The position numbers and the translations under genes are program-made. A stretch of DNA of 47,720 bases from Elusimicrobiota bacterium (GTDB taxonomy: Bacteria > Elusimicrobiota > Elusimicrobia > Elusimicrobiales > UBA9959), in the NCBI GenBank assembly GCA_030651035.1, contig JAUSCK010000271.1, positions 1-47,720 on the forward strand. Direction: 5' to 3'. Shown here piece by piece: positions 41,901 through 47,720 of this stretch (its first letter is position 1; every line of letters begins with the position of its first letter). The notes below the pieces were generated by a model that was not told the origin of the DNA, did not search any database, and saw nothing but the letters and a program-made list of their open reading frames with translations.

Positions 41901-44900
41901 CCATCTCTATGTCGCGCAGCTTTGCCATGCCGGAGAAGGGGAGCCCTACTACGGCTTCAATGTCCAGCACTTCCAGCACGGTGGGCTTGAGCACCACTCC
42001 CACGCTGCCGCTGGCGGAGCCGGGTTTGTAGAGCGGGTCCCCGTCCGGGAAAGTCACCGTGTAGGAGAAAGTGCCGGTGCTGGACGGCGACATGAAGCTG
42101 GTGGAGGCGACGCCTATGCCGTTGGTAATTGCGGGCTTGGTGTCGGGAGTGAAGAAGAAGCTGAGCGTCTTGGCCGGGATCGCTGCGCCGCCGTCCCTCA
42201 GCAGGGCCGAGGCGGTGAAGGTGCTGCTGGCCGGGATACCGGTGTAGTCCGCCGGCTCGAGAATTATATTCCTCCTGTTCACGAGGACGGAGGAGGTGTT
42301 GCTGTAGCCGTTATAAAGCGCGGTGGCGTCAAAAGTGGCGGTATAGGTATAGTTGCCGGTTGAGACAGGGGCGGAAAAAACCGCCCTGGCCGTGCCGTTG
42401 GCGTCGGTGATGGTGGTGGAGGAGGGAAGGCCGTTGAAATCGAAGCGCACGCTTTTCCCGGGCAGGTAGGTGCCCAGTTCGAAGTCTTTCAGCCGCGCGG
42501 TTACGGTAAAGGTATCCAGGGCCACCGCGCCGAGCATGTCGTTGGTCTCCAGCGCGGTATTGCGCTTGCCGGGGAATACGACCTTGTTTATGGAGGCGGC
42601 GGAATAGAGCGTGTCCCCGGCGAAAGAGGCGCTTATGGGGGCGCTCGCCGTGCTGGCTATCGCAAAATAAGTGGCGGAGGCGTAGCCCACTGCGTCCGTG
42701 ACTACCGGTTTGGTGACGCCGTCGAAGAGGAATGAAATGGTCCGTGAGGCTATCTTGCCGCCGGTGGTGAAATCCTTCAGCACGGCATAAGCTGTAAAGG
42801 AGCTTCCGGCCGGCGGGTAATAGTCCGACATTTCAAGCGCGGCGGGCCGCAGCGTAACGGTTAAGGTATTGCTGCTGGTGGAGGGGCCGTAGTTTGTGTT
42901 CCCGTAGTATGTGGCGGAGTAGGTGTAGCTGTTGATTACTGAAGAAGAGGTATAGACGGCCCGGGCGGTGCCGTTGACATCGGTGATGGCCGTAACCCCG
43001 TAGGTGGAGTCCTGCAGCGTGAAGTTGACGGGCTTGCCGTTCATGACCCTGAGCCCGTTGTTGGTGTCTACCAGGGTGGCTGTCAGCGCGACGGTGGAAT
43101 TGGCTATGGCGGAGATCGGCCCGAGGCTTAGATTGGAGGGCCTGACGCTCACGGTCAGCGTGGAGCTGCCGGTCTGGGCGGAATAGTTGCTGTCGCCCGC
43201 GAACGCGATAGTGTAGCCGTAAATACCCGGGGCGCTGATGGAGGAGAAGGCTACGAACGTGTTGGTCGTGCCTGAGCCGTTGGTCGCGGCCGTCCTGGTG
43301 GAGCCCTGGAAGTAAAAGTTGATATTCTTTGAGGCGATGGGAACGCCATCATCAAGGAAGGTGGCGCTGAAGTAGACGTCATCCCAGACGAACTTGCTGG
43401 CCGCCAGCGGCGTGAGCGAGGGCGCGCGCCGGGTGACAGTGATCGTGCCGGTGGAGCTGGCGGCGGTGTAGGCCGTGTCGCCCGAGAAATTCGCGAACCA
43501 GCTGAATGTGCCTGTGCTCAGGGGGGTGCTGAAGGTGGAGGTTACTACCCCCTCCGCGCTGGTAACAGAGTTTATGGCGGCGGCGGTGCTGAAGGCTATC
43601 CTTATCGCCTTCCCGCTCTTCAGCTCGTTGCTGGCCCCGTCCCGGAATTCGGCTGTCACGGTGAAGGTGGTGCCCAGGACGGCGGTCTGCGGGAAGGCGG
43701 ACAGGTTCACCGGGCGGGAACTGACGGTTATGGAGGCTGTGCTGCTGTTTGCGGCATAGAGCAAATTGCCGGGGAAATCCGCGTAATAGGAGTAAATCCC
43801 GGCCACGCCGGTGGACGGGTACGTCGCGTAGGCCCTGCCCAGGGCCCCCCCGGAGGAGCCGGTAGTTGTTGACTGCGGCACTCCGTTGTAGCTGAAAATT
43901 ATGGTCTGGCTGCTCATATATTCGTTGGTCCCGACGTCTTTCAGGGCTACCACGGGCTTTATGGCGTCATTGGCTAAGCTGTACGCGGGGTATGCCGTGA
44001 TCGCCACCATGCGCTTAGCCATGGTCACGGTGCCCGTGTCGTTGCCGGCCAGGTAGACGTCGTCCTGGTCGAACGAAGCGTAGAATTCGTACGCGCCGGT
44101 GGAGACTCCTGACTGGTAGGTGACCGAGGCCACGCCCGTGGAGCCGGTGACCCCGGTTTTAATTTCGCCCAGGAAGCTGAAGGTTATGATTTTCCCGGCT
44201 ACGACCACCGGGGGGTTAAAGGCCATGTCCTTTAGCGTAGCTACGGCGGTGAAGCTGGAGTTGAGCTGGGTGGTGACGCCGGAGGCCGCCAGCGCTATCG
44301 GGCGCCTTTCTATGGAGACCGTGGCCGTGGAGTCCGCGAACTGGTAGGCGGCGTCGCCGGAGAAGTAATAGTAGCAGGTGGAACCGCGGGGCAGCGAGCC
44401 GGAATTAAACACGGCGGTGGACACGCCGTTGGCGTCGGTCAGCACCGTGGCCGAGGAGGTCTCGAAAACGAAGACTATAGGTTTCCCCGCCACCTTCAAT
44501 GCGCCGTCGGAGAGCACCGCGCGGGCCTGGAACGAGGCATTCACATAGCCCGTCAGGTTGTCGCCGGCCAGGCTGGGCTGCCGCCGGCTCACGGTAATTG
44601 TAGCTTCGCCGTAGCTGGCCGCGTAGGTTTCATCGCCGTAGAAGAACGCGGTATAGTTGTAGGTGCCGGAGGAAGCCGGAGCCGTGAAGGAGGAAACCGC
44701 TATGCCGGAGGCGTTCGTGAGCGCGGTATACGAGGAATTCTGGAAGACAAAGTTTATGGTCGCCCCCGCCACAAAGAAGGCCCCGTCCTTCAGAACGGCC
44801 TGGACCCAGAACTCGGTATCCACCGGGGCTGTGACGGGCGACGCCACCAGGCTGGTCACTTTGTATCCCACGCCTACCCTGCCCGTGGCTGACTTAGCGG

Positions 44901-47720
44901 CGTAGACCGGCCCCCCCGCGTAAGAGGCTGTGTAGTCATAGAAACCTACGGGGACAGGGGCCGTGAAGGTAACAGTGGCTACGCCTATGCCGTTGGTCGC
45001 GGCAGTTGCCGTCATGCTCTCGAAATTAAAGGTCACCGTGGCGCCGATTATCAGCGCCGCGGGGTCGCTGTCGCGGTCTTTAAGGATAGCCTTGGCGGTG
45101 AAGGACGTATTGGAAGTGCCGTTTATGTCCTCTGTGATCAGGTTGGTGGGACGCTGCGTGGCGGTTACAGTGCCGGTGCTGCTGCTGGCCGAGTAGACGC
45201 CGTCCGTTGAGAAAGAGACCCCGTAAACATATGTCCCGGTCGCCGCCGGCACGTAAAAGTCGGCCGCGGCCGCGCCATAGGAGTCCGTTTCCGCGGTCCT
45301 GGAAGAGCCGTTGAAATAGAAGGTGAGGGTCTTTCCTGCCAGCGGGTCTCCGGTAGGCTTCCAGCTAAGGGTCGCACTGGCGGTGAATGTCGACACCTCG
45401 GCCGGCACCGACATCACGCCGCTGGCCGTGCCGGATTTGGCGGCGCCGAGCAGCGAGGTTTTTGAGTCCAGGAGGATGTTGTCGTAGGGGTAGGTGGAGC
45501 CGCCGGCATTATTGGTTACGCGGTAATAGACCCTCTTGTCCCCGTCCCCTTCGCTGAGCGTCCAACCGGTGGTGGCGCGGGCTAACTCGGGAGTAGTATA
45601 TGTGGACGGGTTGTTGACGTCGTTATTGTATGAAACTTCTTTTACCCCGGACTCCGGGTCGGCATAGGTCAGCGAAAGCGTCACTTCCCGGCGCGGGGTG
45701 TAGGTGTTGCCTCCGTTTATTATTACGCCACCGGTGGGAATAGACGTGTCTATCTTGTAGGGATTGTTTACGGGGTTGGCGCCGGAGTAGTTGTAGCCTA
45801 AATTGCCGGCGATATCCTCTACTTCAATGTGCAGATACCATTGGCCGTCGGTGGCTTTGTTCGTGTTGTAGGTGCCGCTGTCGCCTGAAACGGTGTAGGC
45901 CCATCCCTGCCAGCCCCCATCGCCGGTGGCAGGCCGGCTGATGCTGTTAGTCCAATTGCGGCGCACCCGCCGAAGCTTGGAGCCGCCTGTGTCTGAAACC
46001 GAAACTACAGGGTTGACACCGACGCTGCTCCACGGGCTGGAGGAGGGGCTGAAGCCTGTAACTGTAGGCGCAGTCTTGTCGTACCAGTACGGGCCGTAGG
46101 TCTGGTAGCCGGGCAGCGGAACATTCTCGGCGTTGTAGGATTTTACGTGAAGGTAGTATGTGCCGGAAATCGTCACTGGATTCGGAAGCGTGCCGGAGAG
46201 CCACTGCGTCTCCGCGCCGGTCCAAAAAGCTTTAGAGGCGCTTGTGTTCCAGGCGTAGCGGTAGTAAGCGACGCCGCCATTGCCGAAGCCGGCCATATTG
46301 AAGCAGGTGAGCGTGCCGGTGAGCCAGGTGCTGGCGGGAAAGTCGCAGCTGACGCTGGGTTCGGCGGCCAGCGTGTACTTTGAGACCGGGGAAGGGACGC
46401 TGACTCCGGCGAAGTTGTAGCCGACTATCAGGCGGGAATACAGCGTGTTGGGGAGGAGCGAGGTTTCAATCCAGAAGGTCGTGCCCGCGGCCACGGACCC
46501 CATCAGGACGCTGGTGGTGCCGTGCAGCACCCGGAAACCCTCCTCCTCGTATTGGGCGGAGGAATTGTCCGTCCAGCGCCAATTTATGGAGTTTGCCGAG
46601 ATGGTGGTTCCGGCGGCGCCGCTGGGAGCGTTCGGCGGGGAGCCGTAGGTAAGCGTTACGCTGCTTAACGTGGCCGTATAGCGCGGGTCCAGCGTCGACA
46701 GGTTAAGGCGGTACTGGACATAGCGCCCCATAACCGCGGGGTTCCCCCCTTTGGAGGCGGCCGTGAAGGTGCTCAGTTCGACGTCGGTTTCGTGCGCGCG
46801 CATTTCAAACGTCAAAGAGGCGCTCGACGGCGTTACCGACGCCCAGTCTATGCCCTGGTACTTCGTGCCGGACACCGAGCTGTCCTTTACCTGCGAGACG
46901 AAATTTCCCGAGGGGTAGCGGAGGCCCTGCCCAAGGCCGGGAGAATCGTAAACCGGTTCCGGGTACGAATAGGGCTGTACGGAGATGTCGTCGAAAAGGA
47001 ATTCTTGCAGCGGGGAGGAGTCGTTGGCCGCTTCCAGGTAGATATAGGGGCTGATGAAAGGGAGGTCGTTCACGGCGCTGTAGATCTGCGTGCCGTCGAG
47101 CAGGACGGTGAAGGAGGAGGCGTTTACAAGGATGTCCACCCCGCGGAAGCCCGCGCCCGCGGCGCCGGAAACCAGCGTGGTTTTTGAGCCGTAGTCGCTG
47201 CGCTCAAGAAAATACGAGGCCCCGGCGGCGGAATGTTTTATGGAAAAGCGGAGCCAGTGCTCCTGGCCGAAGGAGGTATTATAGATCGTCTGGCACAGCG
47301 TCATGGCTGACCAGGATTCGCCGCCCGTGCTTGCGTTCAGGCTCGCGCGGTAGTGCCTGCCCGCCGCGAACGAGTACTGGTTGACGCTGCGCAGGCCGTA
47401 ATAGCGCATGTTGAGGGGGCTGCCGAAGAGCAGGCGCAGCCGGTTCGACTGTATATCGACCAGCGAGCCTGTCTGCGGGGGCGCCGACGCGATGGTCGAC
47501 CAGGTGATGGCGCCGGGGGCGGTGCCGTCGGCGGCGTTGAAGTTATCGCCCATCACGAATGTGCCGGCCATGCTGGAGGCGGCCGCGGCGGAGGTGCTGC
47601 CGGAGTAAAGGTAGACGGCGCCGGCGCCGGCGGCTGCCGAGGGGAGCTTTACCCAGATCTTTGTGGCGGCGGTGTTGATGCCCGACTCGATATAGTAGGA
47701 CAGGGTGGCGGCGCTGCCGG
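29902..47720 (-). CDS. Giant secreted Ig-repeat adhesin-like protein (partial, N terminus outside window)
   Basis: The frame is open to the window edge: at least 5,938 residues. An internal Met at 47571 is not the start, because the sequence before it continues a DUF2341-like domain (TKIWVKLPSAAAGAGAVYLY). Then follow a LamG-like region (about 47570-46960), an FN3-like domain, beta-rich modules, and about 49 tandem Ig-like domains of about 99 residues (Big_3_5-like; consensus FTATATLxD..., VxFxF, TNxxGVATATFTAP, STGTY, FAGDxTY, TVTVxRRPT). Near the C terminus are one FN3 domain, a ZU5-like region and a sorting/FlgD-like domain (VTIRIFDITGSLVRR, KGGVYIYQME, TGTVVVAK). It overlaps the barrel-TPR gene by ATGA. 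Its size and layout recall SprB-type gliding adhesins. Surface location is likely; the ligand is unknown. Confidence 0.9.
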   Translation of the reverse strand, partial: GSAATLSYYIESGINTAATKIWVKLPSAAAGAGAVYLYSGSTSAAAASSMAGTFVMGDNFNAADGTAPGAITWSTIASAPPQTGSLVDIQSNRLRLLFGSPLNMRYYGLRSVNQYSFAAGRHYRASLNASTGGESWSAMTLCQTIYNTSFGQEHWLRFSIKHSAAGASYFLERSDYGSKTTLVSGAAGAGFRGVDILVNASSFTVLLDGTQIYSAVNDLPFISPYIYLEAANDSSPLQEFLFDDISVQPYSYPEPVYDSPGLGQGLRYPSGNFVSQVKDSSVSGTKYQGIDWASVTPSSASLTFEMRAHETDVELSTFTAASKGGNPAVMGRYVQYRLNLSTLDPRYTATLSSVTLTYGSPPNAPSGAAGTTISANSINWRWTDNSSAQYEEEGFRVLHGTTSVLMGSVAAGTTFWIETSLLPNTLYSRLIVGYNFAGVSVPSPVSKYTLAAEPSVSCDFPASTWLTGTLTCFNMAGFGNGGVAYYRYAWNTSASKAFWTGAETQWLSGTLPNPVTISGTYYLHVKSYNAENVPLPGYQTYGPYWYDKTAPTVTGFSPSSSPWSSVGVNPVVSVSDTGGSKLRRVRRNWTNSISRPATGDGGWQGWAYTVSGDSGTYNTNKATDGQWYLHIEVEDIAGNLGYNYSGANPVNNPYKIDTSIPTGGVIINGGNTYTPRREVTLSLTYADPESGVKEVSYNNDVNNPSTYTTPELARATTGWTLSEGDGDKRVYYRVTNNAGGSTYPYDNILLDSKTSLLGAAKSGTASGVMSVPAEVSTFTASATLSWKPTGDPLAGKTLTFYFNGSSRTAETDSYGAAAADFYVPAATGTYVYGVSFSTDGVYSASSSTGTVTATQRPTNLITEDINGTSNTSFTAKAILKDRDSDPAALIIGATVTFNFESMTATAATNGIGVATVTFTAPVPVGFYDYTASYAGGPVYAAKSATGRVGVGYKVTSLVASPVTAPVDTEFWVQAVLKDGAFFVAGATINFVFQNSSYTALTNASGIAVSSFTAPASSGTYNYTAFFYGDETYAASYGEATITVSRRQPSLAGDNLTGYVNASFQARAVLSDGALKVAGKPIVFVFETSSATVLTDANGVSTAVFNSGSLPRGSTCYYYFSGDAAYQFADSTATVSIERRPIALAASGVTTQLNSSFTAVATLKDMAFNPPVVVAGKIITFSFLGEIKTGVTGSTGVASVTYQSGVSTGAYEFYASFDQDDVYLAGNDTGTVTMAKRMVAITAYPAYSLANDAIKPVVALKDVGTNEYMSSQTIIFSYNGVPQSTTTGSSGGALGRAYATYPSTGVAGIYSYYADFPGNLLYAANSSTASITVSSRPVNLSAFPQTAVLGTTFTVTAEFRDGASNELKSGKAIRIAFSTAAAINSVTSAEGVVTSTFSTPLSTGTFSWFANFSGDTAYTAASSTGTITVTRRAPSLTPLAASKFVWDDVYFSATFLDDGVPIASKNINFYFQGSTRTAATNGSGTTNTFVAFSSISAPGIYGYTIAFAGDSNYSAQTGSSTLTVSVRPSNLSLGPISAIANSTVALTATLVDTNNGLRVMNGKPVNFTLQDSTYGVTAITDVNGTARAVYTSSSVINSYTYSATYYGNTNYGPSTSSNTLTVTLRPAALEMSDYYPPAGSSFTAYAVLKDFTTGGKIASRTISFLFDGVTKPVVTDAVGYASATYFAIASTASAPISASFAGDTLYSAASINKVVFPGKRNTALETNDMLGAVALDTFTVTARLKDFELGTYLPGKSVRFDFNGLPSSTTITDANGTARAVFSAPVSTGNYTYTATFDATALYNGYSNTSSVLVNRRNIILEPADYTGIPASSTFTASALLRDGGAAIPAKTLSFFFTPDTKPAITNGIGVASTSFMSPSSTGTFSYTVTFPDGDPLYKPGSASGSVGVVLKPTVLEVLDIEAVVGLPFSGMAKLRDIEMGNALVLSTKTISFAFSTAAANSITEVGVATAAFVAPLVVGTYTYTATFAGDGTYGSSQSTGTVTVKRRSVMFSIEVNPIEPYTLTNFWVKGTLYDGKVAGLPLANKTLKFFFAVSGTTQTLQTDSLGIASTTFYAGDSLGDYRCAGTFDGDASYSPNDVNEQSEKIVKINPRPTSVLANLGNGEVVWTYTFFGYQPTVYVFDPLAGNVGVAGLTVNFVTQGSTITGVTLAAPLGQATSSAAFAAYDNLGTYPLTARFDGNQTYAASILPGGTNWSMPQEGKVRIEPSPARIALNAIHENAYPDMDYIVSGVAQDYWGRANARLKLIGTPVRYRISGVACNPYPSNCPGGSWGPASWSVVDAAYTATATVHTPLEIGDYPIEVYFPGSSSFYQWWVSEDPRILRVGLRPTAMQLGTADPLIVGAQMPITIKVKLVSTSQGNIGVVGKNVIITLDGGTPQDVTTISGGYAQYSFPGKPVGNYTYTATFAGDVAYNSTFLTPVGNVTVQKNVTQIVGMPVTLVPAGNNFVAKVTLNVLVGTAYEPAQGRTINFTFPGNTGVGQVTDTQGIAQVTFTSPQTPGEYVFTAVLTENANDLGASAIDPNRRVQVVKRRTSLASVDVNPVYIQNSFTSTATLTDLDSAINLPSPLNLASLIGQTINFTLHRGGSEGDTSGTGATVASPLGRATRGFTSPLEFGSKSYTASFDGDTLYAAVTAADAGVNVLKRTTILAATVEPIAPTNTIFTATVTLRDNTPTLASPVLMGIGVNVPVKFVYNGITRYGTTNNSGVATATFTAQAVSADYTCNITYEGNATYASNTMALTVHVIKRPTSITGVEFNNQPAGTTFIAAATLTDDISGSGIDLAQIDFEFVGGGTFNAEGTTNGSGYTTAVFTAPLSTGNFNYTVCYPGDNTYAGKCDLINLVKVNVASTTLTTPDGTLLVNTIFFATATLKGKESGVGLVNKPVSVTYNSVLKGTPLTVVGGTAVQSFTPLSTGTFQLDVAFAGDAAFFATSGSATITVNRRASGIAMSNANTTVSAVFIATATLSDLSASPNTLVAGRQVNFQFNNGLTSTAATNGVGVATTSFTAPPGFGAFVITSTFTGDPIYNSTSTAATVFVAKRATQLTVSPYTIPALDVFNATATLKWSNGTIAVPGKIIRFTYKGVSQDGTATDVDGKSYSPYFNADASSGPWQVDAAFVDATDTAYDLSSGSNTITVLRRDCVAFPDNISMKVYDTFNATVTFRDVTSSSTPAGKYARVAFTPTWIPSTGTTNTATNGAGKAYFQNQTAPPESGIYKVESWFLGDATYNPSIASTATVTVTKRSTQLSLANVSTMIGRVFTATATLSNFSVLLDDRDVLFTFEGRTFNAKTGGASGAGIAVATFTVTISTGGTQIFADFAGDASYLANVPSPATATVTAAMRPTAITNYSFMAVKDLVFIATGTLKDIDGLEVPGRPVSFEFNTVTLTTNTNSVGVATAAYLANVATGLWPIWVHFDGDYKYIASTTTLQMTVQKRPTSILPLSSNITVRALDVFYATATLRDMDNTPLTIPKPVYYIFSSSSFTKVTDGAGVAVSTYAAPASSGTYYANIYFDGDSEYEPSAAAITVTVQQRPAGINLATLLTSVKALDPFKSTATLTDLNNASFKVSTRPVTFSFSWGENTIASTDGVGVATASYSATAIADNDYTLTGSFAGDATYASTSTVIPFPVIKRDGFVTGVYVSTRVLDVFTAIGTFYDSVTLSTVSARTMKFGLQNGSTLTATSETAGVYSVDFTAPAASGTYILSIWADADATYNATSVYYSSATLARRDSSIALTGPTASIIGSSFTAGGTMYDSVSGGFAQSRLISFHFQGTTVPATTNVFGATSTVYTALLTTGTFALQASFAGDATYNPSVSTRSIVVVRYPTKLAAPAITVTMNEVLTATATLTNYKDDAVQTQTLTFSFLTLPDQTPLTNGSGIAYADYSTVGVASGTYMLPVSYAGDSQYESTNTAIPVLVKKRTALLTTDPVTVKALNIFTATATLSDLRNTSQKLNGQTVIFEFLVGASPITNSGVTDINGVAVSTFTAPAEIGGYQIRTYFSGNATYYPLETYSAATVDPRPARLMQDNAIGIIDELFRTTATLVDIETSQPILSKMIVFGFGVNPSSSALTAAGGKASVGFTAPSSSGPYALSSAFAAGDTTYTAANSTAVLTVIRRTALLTAPDISGIIDEVFTATVTVSDALQPADKISGSTMSFAFSGNTFLSLTSAGGIAVSTFSAPAPSGMQYATINFYGTDRHLPNSTTVQISVDKRPSAINPETIITRASEIFTATATLRDTLKPSDNPAGRQLWFTFGASSFTALTDSLGLATATFMSPPSSGTARLDISFAGDPRYQASAASTTVTVLQRLSLMTLNPVTIAAMDVLTAGAILSDKNIPGVFAGNRNITFSFRGENFNSVTDGDGIAVSTFAGPVSSGTYLLEASFAGDSVYAASYSSVLAVVLQRAADIAVTDSSAYPLETFTAAGLLKDRTTQGPVAGRYLGFLLNSVSSGGVTNDVGVATVTYTPPSESGAYSLRAEFAGDATYASTTSFGTVQVLQRPTTVYALDAGTIALDVFTASATLSDIRFSTVIAGQDIVFTFEGVSSTGTTDAYGVAAASFTAPVSSGTYYYQARFAGSSVYAVSYSTGAVAVGTRFTRVVARDMNANVGEPFTLKGVLTDPAKEGLDGFFVPNVQMQFKFKDKDGVLVDTAYAITNEIGVATVTLNGPGEPSVYFYTASFYGNYTYSASSATAMVKVGLLTSIVAFDVETVALEKFTGKAKLTDYLSTTLDDKPVRFTFLDQINSGRTSADGNSGVASSSFTAPSSSGTYYYYAYFDGDSIYSASNATATVIVKLRPSGILVYPATAMAFSSFTATMQLGNILEPYDSIAGRNVDISFKGNTITAVTDGDGLASALFFASASSGTFSFSASFSGDDTYSSSVRVGTVTVTRRPINMLTYNVTDVTANSTFTAKVQMKENDGDPVPGLGVSFDFGGAPAIGTADAFGMAEVIFTAPASSGVYAYNAVFYEDSLYVGTSSSGSVTVGPRPTLVFTSATSAKLGDPVSLSARLVDVSNQGGIQGEPLSFYFEGSTLTALTDSLGVSTVTFAAPLSTGSYSYEAVFNGNGVTYLGSSSSAPVTVAMNLTTLVAATGISLKIFEPLQVEATIMSGDVRLPGLPISFNLMSSSLTSITDGFGKATATFSTMDMPSTGTYNYSADYSGGTLYMASSDTSNVVSVYRRDSLLIARDAQAVPSKAFTAEAKFYDNVNGSAFMGNIIPGKTIIFELNYSTFTQTRTAVTSALGVSTASFIAPSSTGTYLLTARFGNGDPIYEGALSSVTLTVLLDDGTGAIKTRLRLESATSYITKTFVASGTLTATELPVPGKYVLFEFFNGASTSQALGFTDELGLSTASFTAPASSGAYLITASFSTGDPNYSSATGTGTVTALRYPDSLAAQAVVAYAGEVFPAKAVLRDSLTQLVIAGRTVTFQFFNGISTATKMAVTSSTGSAETTFTAPSAPGDYTFKALFAGTSEYADSQDAAAILIASKGSSADLIAYEIFIGTGEVFVAMSSFTSKGLAVPGKAVSITFQGITRISTTTSGGLAFSTFTAPSSSGTFVLQASFAGDDAYNAALATAAVSVVFRKQPEPPATLKVEVASASVTLVWAPIIQDQLDGYIIEEGLTLRGKPSTTVIVSSSTLGYTSTASADTATYFKIKTKLDDDQEGATSLIVEVPSKTDDPDRVPNYYYISPDEGEYEYAAWVKIPGKVMDKVTAAAADFKIEVKKDNRSGFLASYTITAHGDQKKMAADLKASDKKGVRLTIAYPVKSGTGTSATGDLRAIYWFNGVEWIKLGGEIDVQTGEIYTYSRVLGQFAIKAAPLASSFTLTKVAPRIFSPDEADTNVNRARFYFENPAGNEVTIRIFDITGSLVRRNLESEGANIMFWNGKNQAGTLVKGGVYIYQMEAGEEVLTGTVVVAK
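30905..45430 (-). repeat. Array of about 49 Ig-like domain repeats (protein-level)
   Basis: By hand I split this part of the giant protein into 49 units averaging about 99 residues, most ending in a linker like TVTVxRRPT. The units are diverged in DNA sequence, with no long identical copies, so the array is old or under diversifying pressure rather than freshly amplified. Units 14-19 are longer and less regular, near the middle of the array. Confidence 0.85.

Noticed and set aside
47571-47571. Met at 47571 as the true start of the giant protein
   Set aside because: The frame stays open to the window edge and the sequence before the Met continues a DUF2341-like domain, so it is internal.

Overview
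The window is 47.7 kb of GC-rich bacterial chromosome. It has one tRNA gene, no phage genes, no transposase and no CRISPR array. All but one of the genes lie on the minus strand. The mix of PorV/PorQ (UPF0164) outer-membrane proteins, very large Ig-like, kelch and propeller surface proteins with C-terminal sorting-type domains, and MotA/MotB-type motor genes without a flagellar locus suggests a Gram-negative, probably uncultured lineage. Elusimicrobiota is my best guess. This is inferred from gene content, not proven by a marker gene.

Right-hand part (about 19.6-47.7 kb), read in the direction of transcription (right to left). A giant secreted protein of more than 5,900 residues carries about 49 tandem Ig-like domains and runs off the window edge. 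It overlaps by ATGA a PorV-type barrel fused to TPRs. Next come a FliF(C-terminal)-transmembrane-FliG fusion, MotA, two MotB/OmpA-type proteins (one with the ion-binding Asp, one with Gly at that place), two CheY-like receivers, a secreted seven-repeat propeller protein with a sorting-type C terminus, a second PorV-type barrel and a TPR-LysM protein. I read this as a candidate rotary surface apparatus: a MotAB-type stator acting on a FliG rotor held in the inner membrane by a FliF remnant, encoded among secreted repeat adhesins and PorV-type partners. No flagellar filament, hook, export or switch (FliM/FliN) genes are visible in the window.

Left-hand part (1-19.5 kb). This is mostly cellular housekeeping: a MoxR/DUF58 pair, a HEAT-repeat protein, a class II glutamine amidotransferase, an RDD membrane protein (the only plus-strand gene), a DksA/TraR zinc-finger protein with a histone-H1-like tail, an AdoMet decarboxylase and aminopropyltransferase pair for polyamines, GTP cyclohydrolase I, a CCA-adding-type nucleotidyltransferase with an HD domain, an acyl-CoA ligase, and tRNA-Gly(CCC). 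A third secreted cargo plus PorV pair is embedded here: a 1,961-residue kelch/FN3 protein followed 3 nt later by a PorV-type gene.

Scattered through the spacers are eight hairpin-forming elements whose arms are short tandem repeats of 7-9 nt in inverted orientation, in four sequence families. Two copies share an extra ungapped flank that reaches towards the next start codon. A different palindrome sits in frame inside a coding sequence. No stretch over 300 bases lacks a gene.
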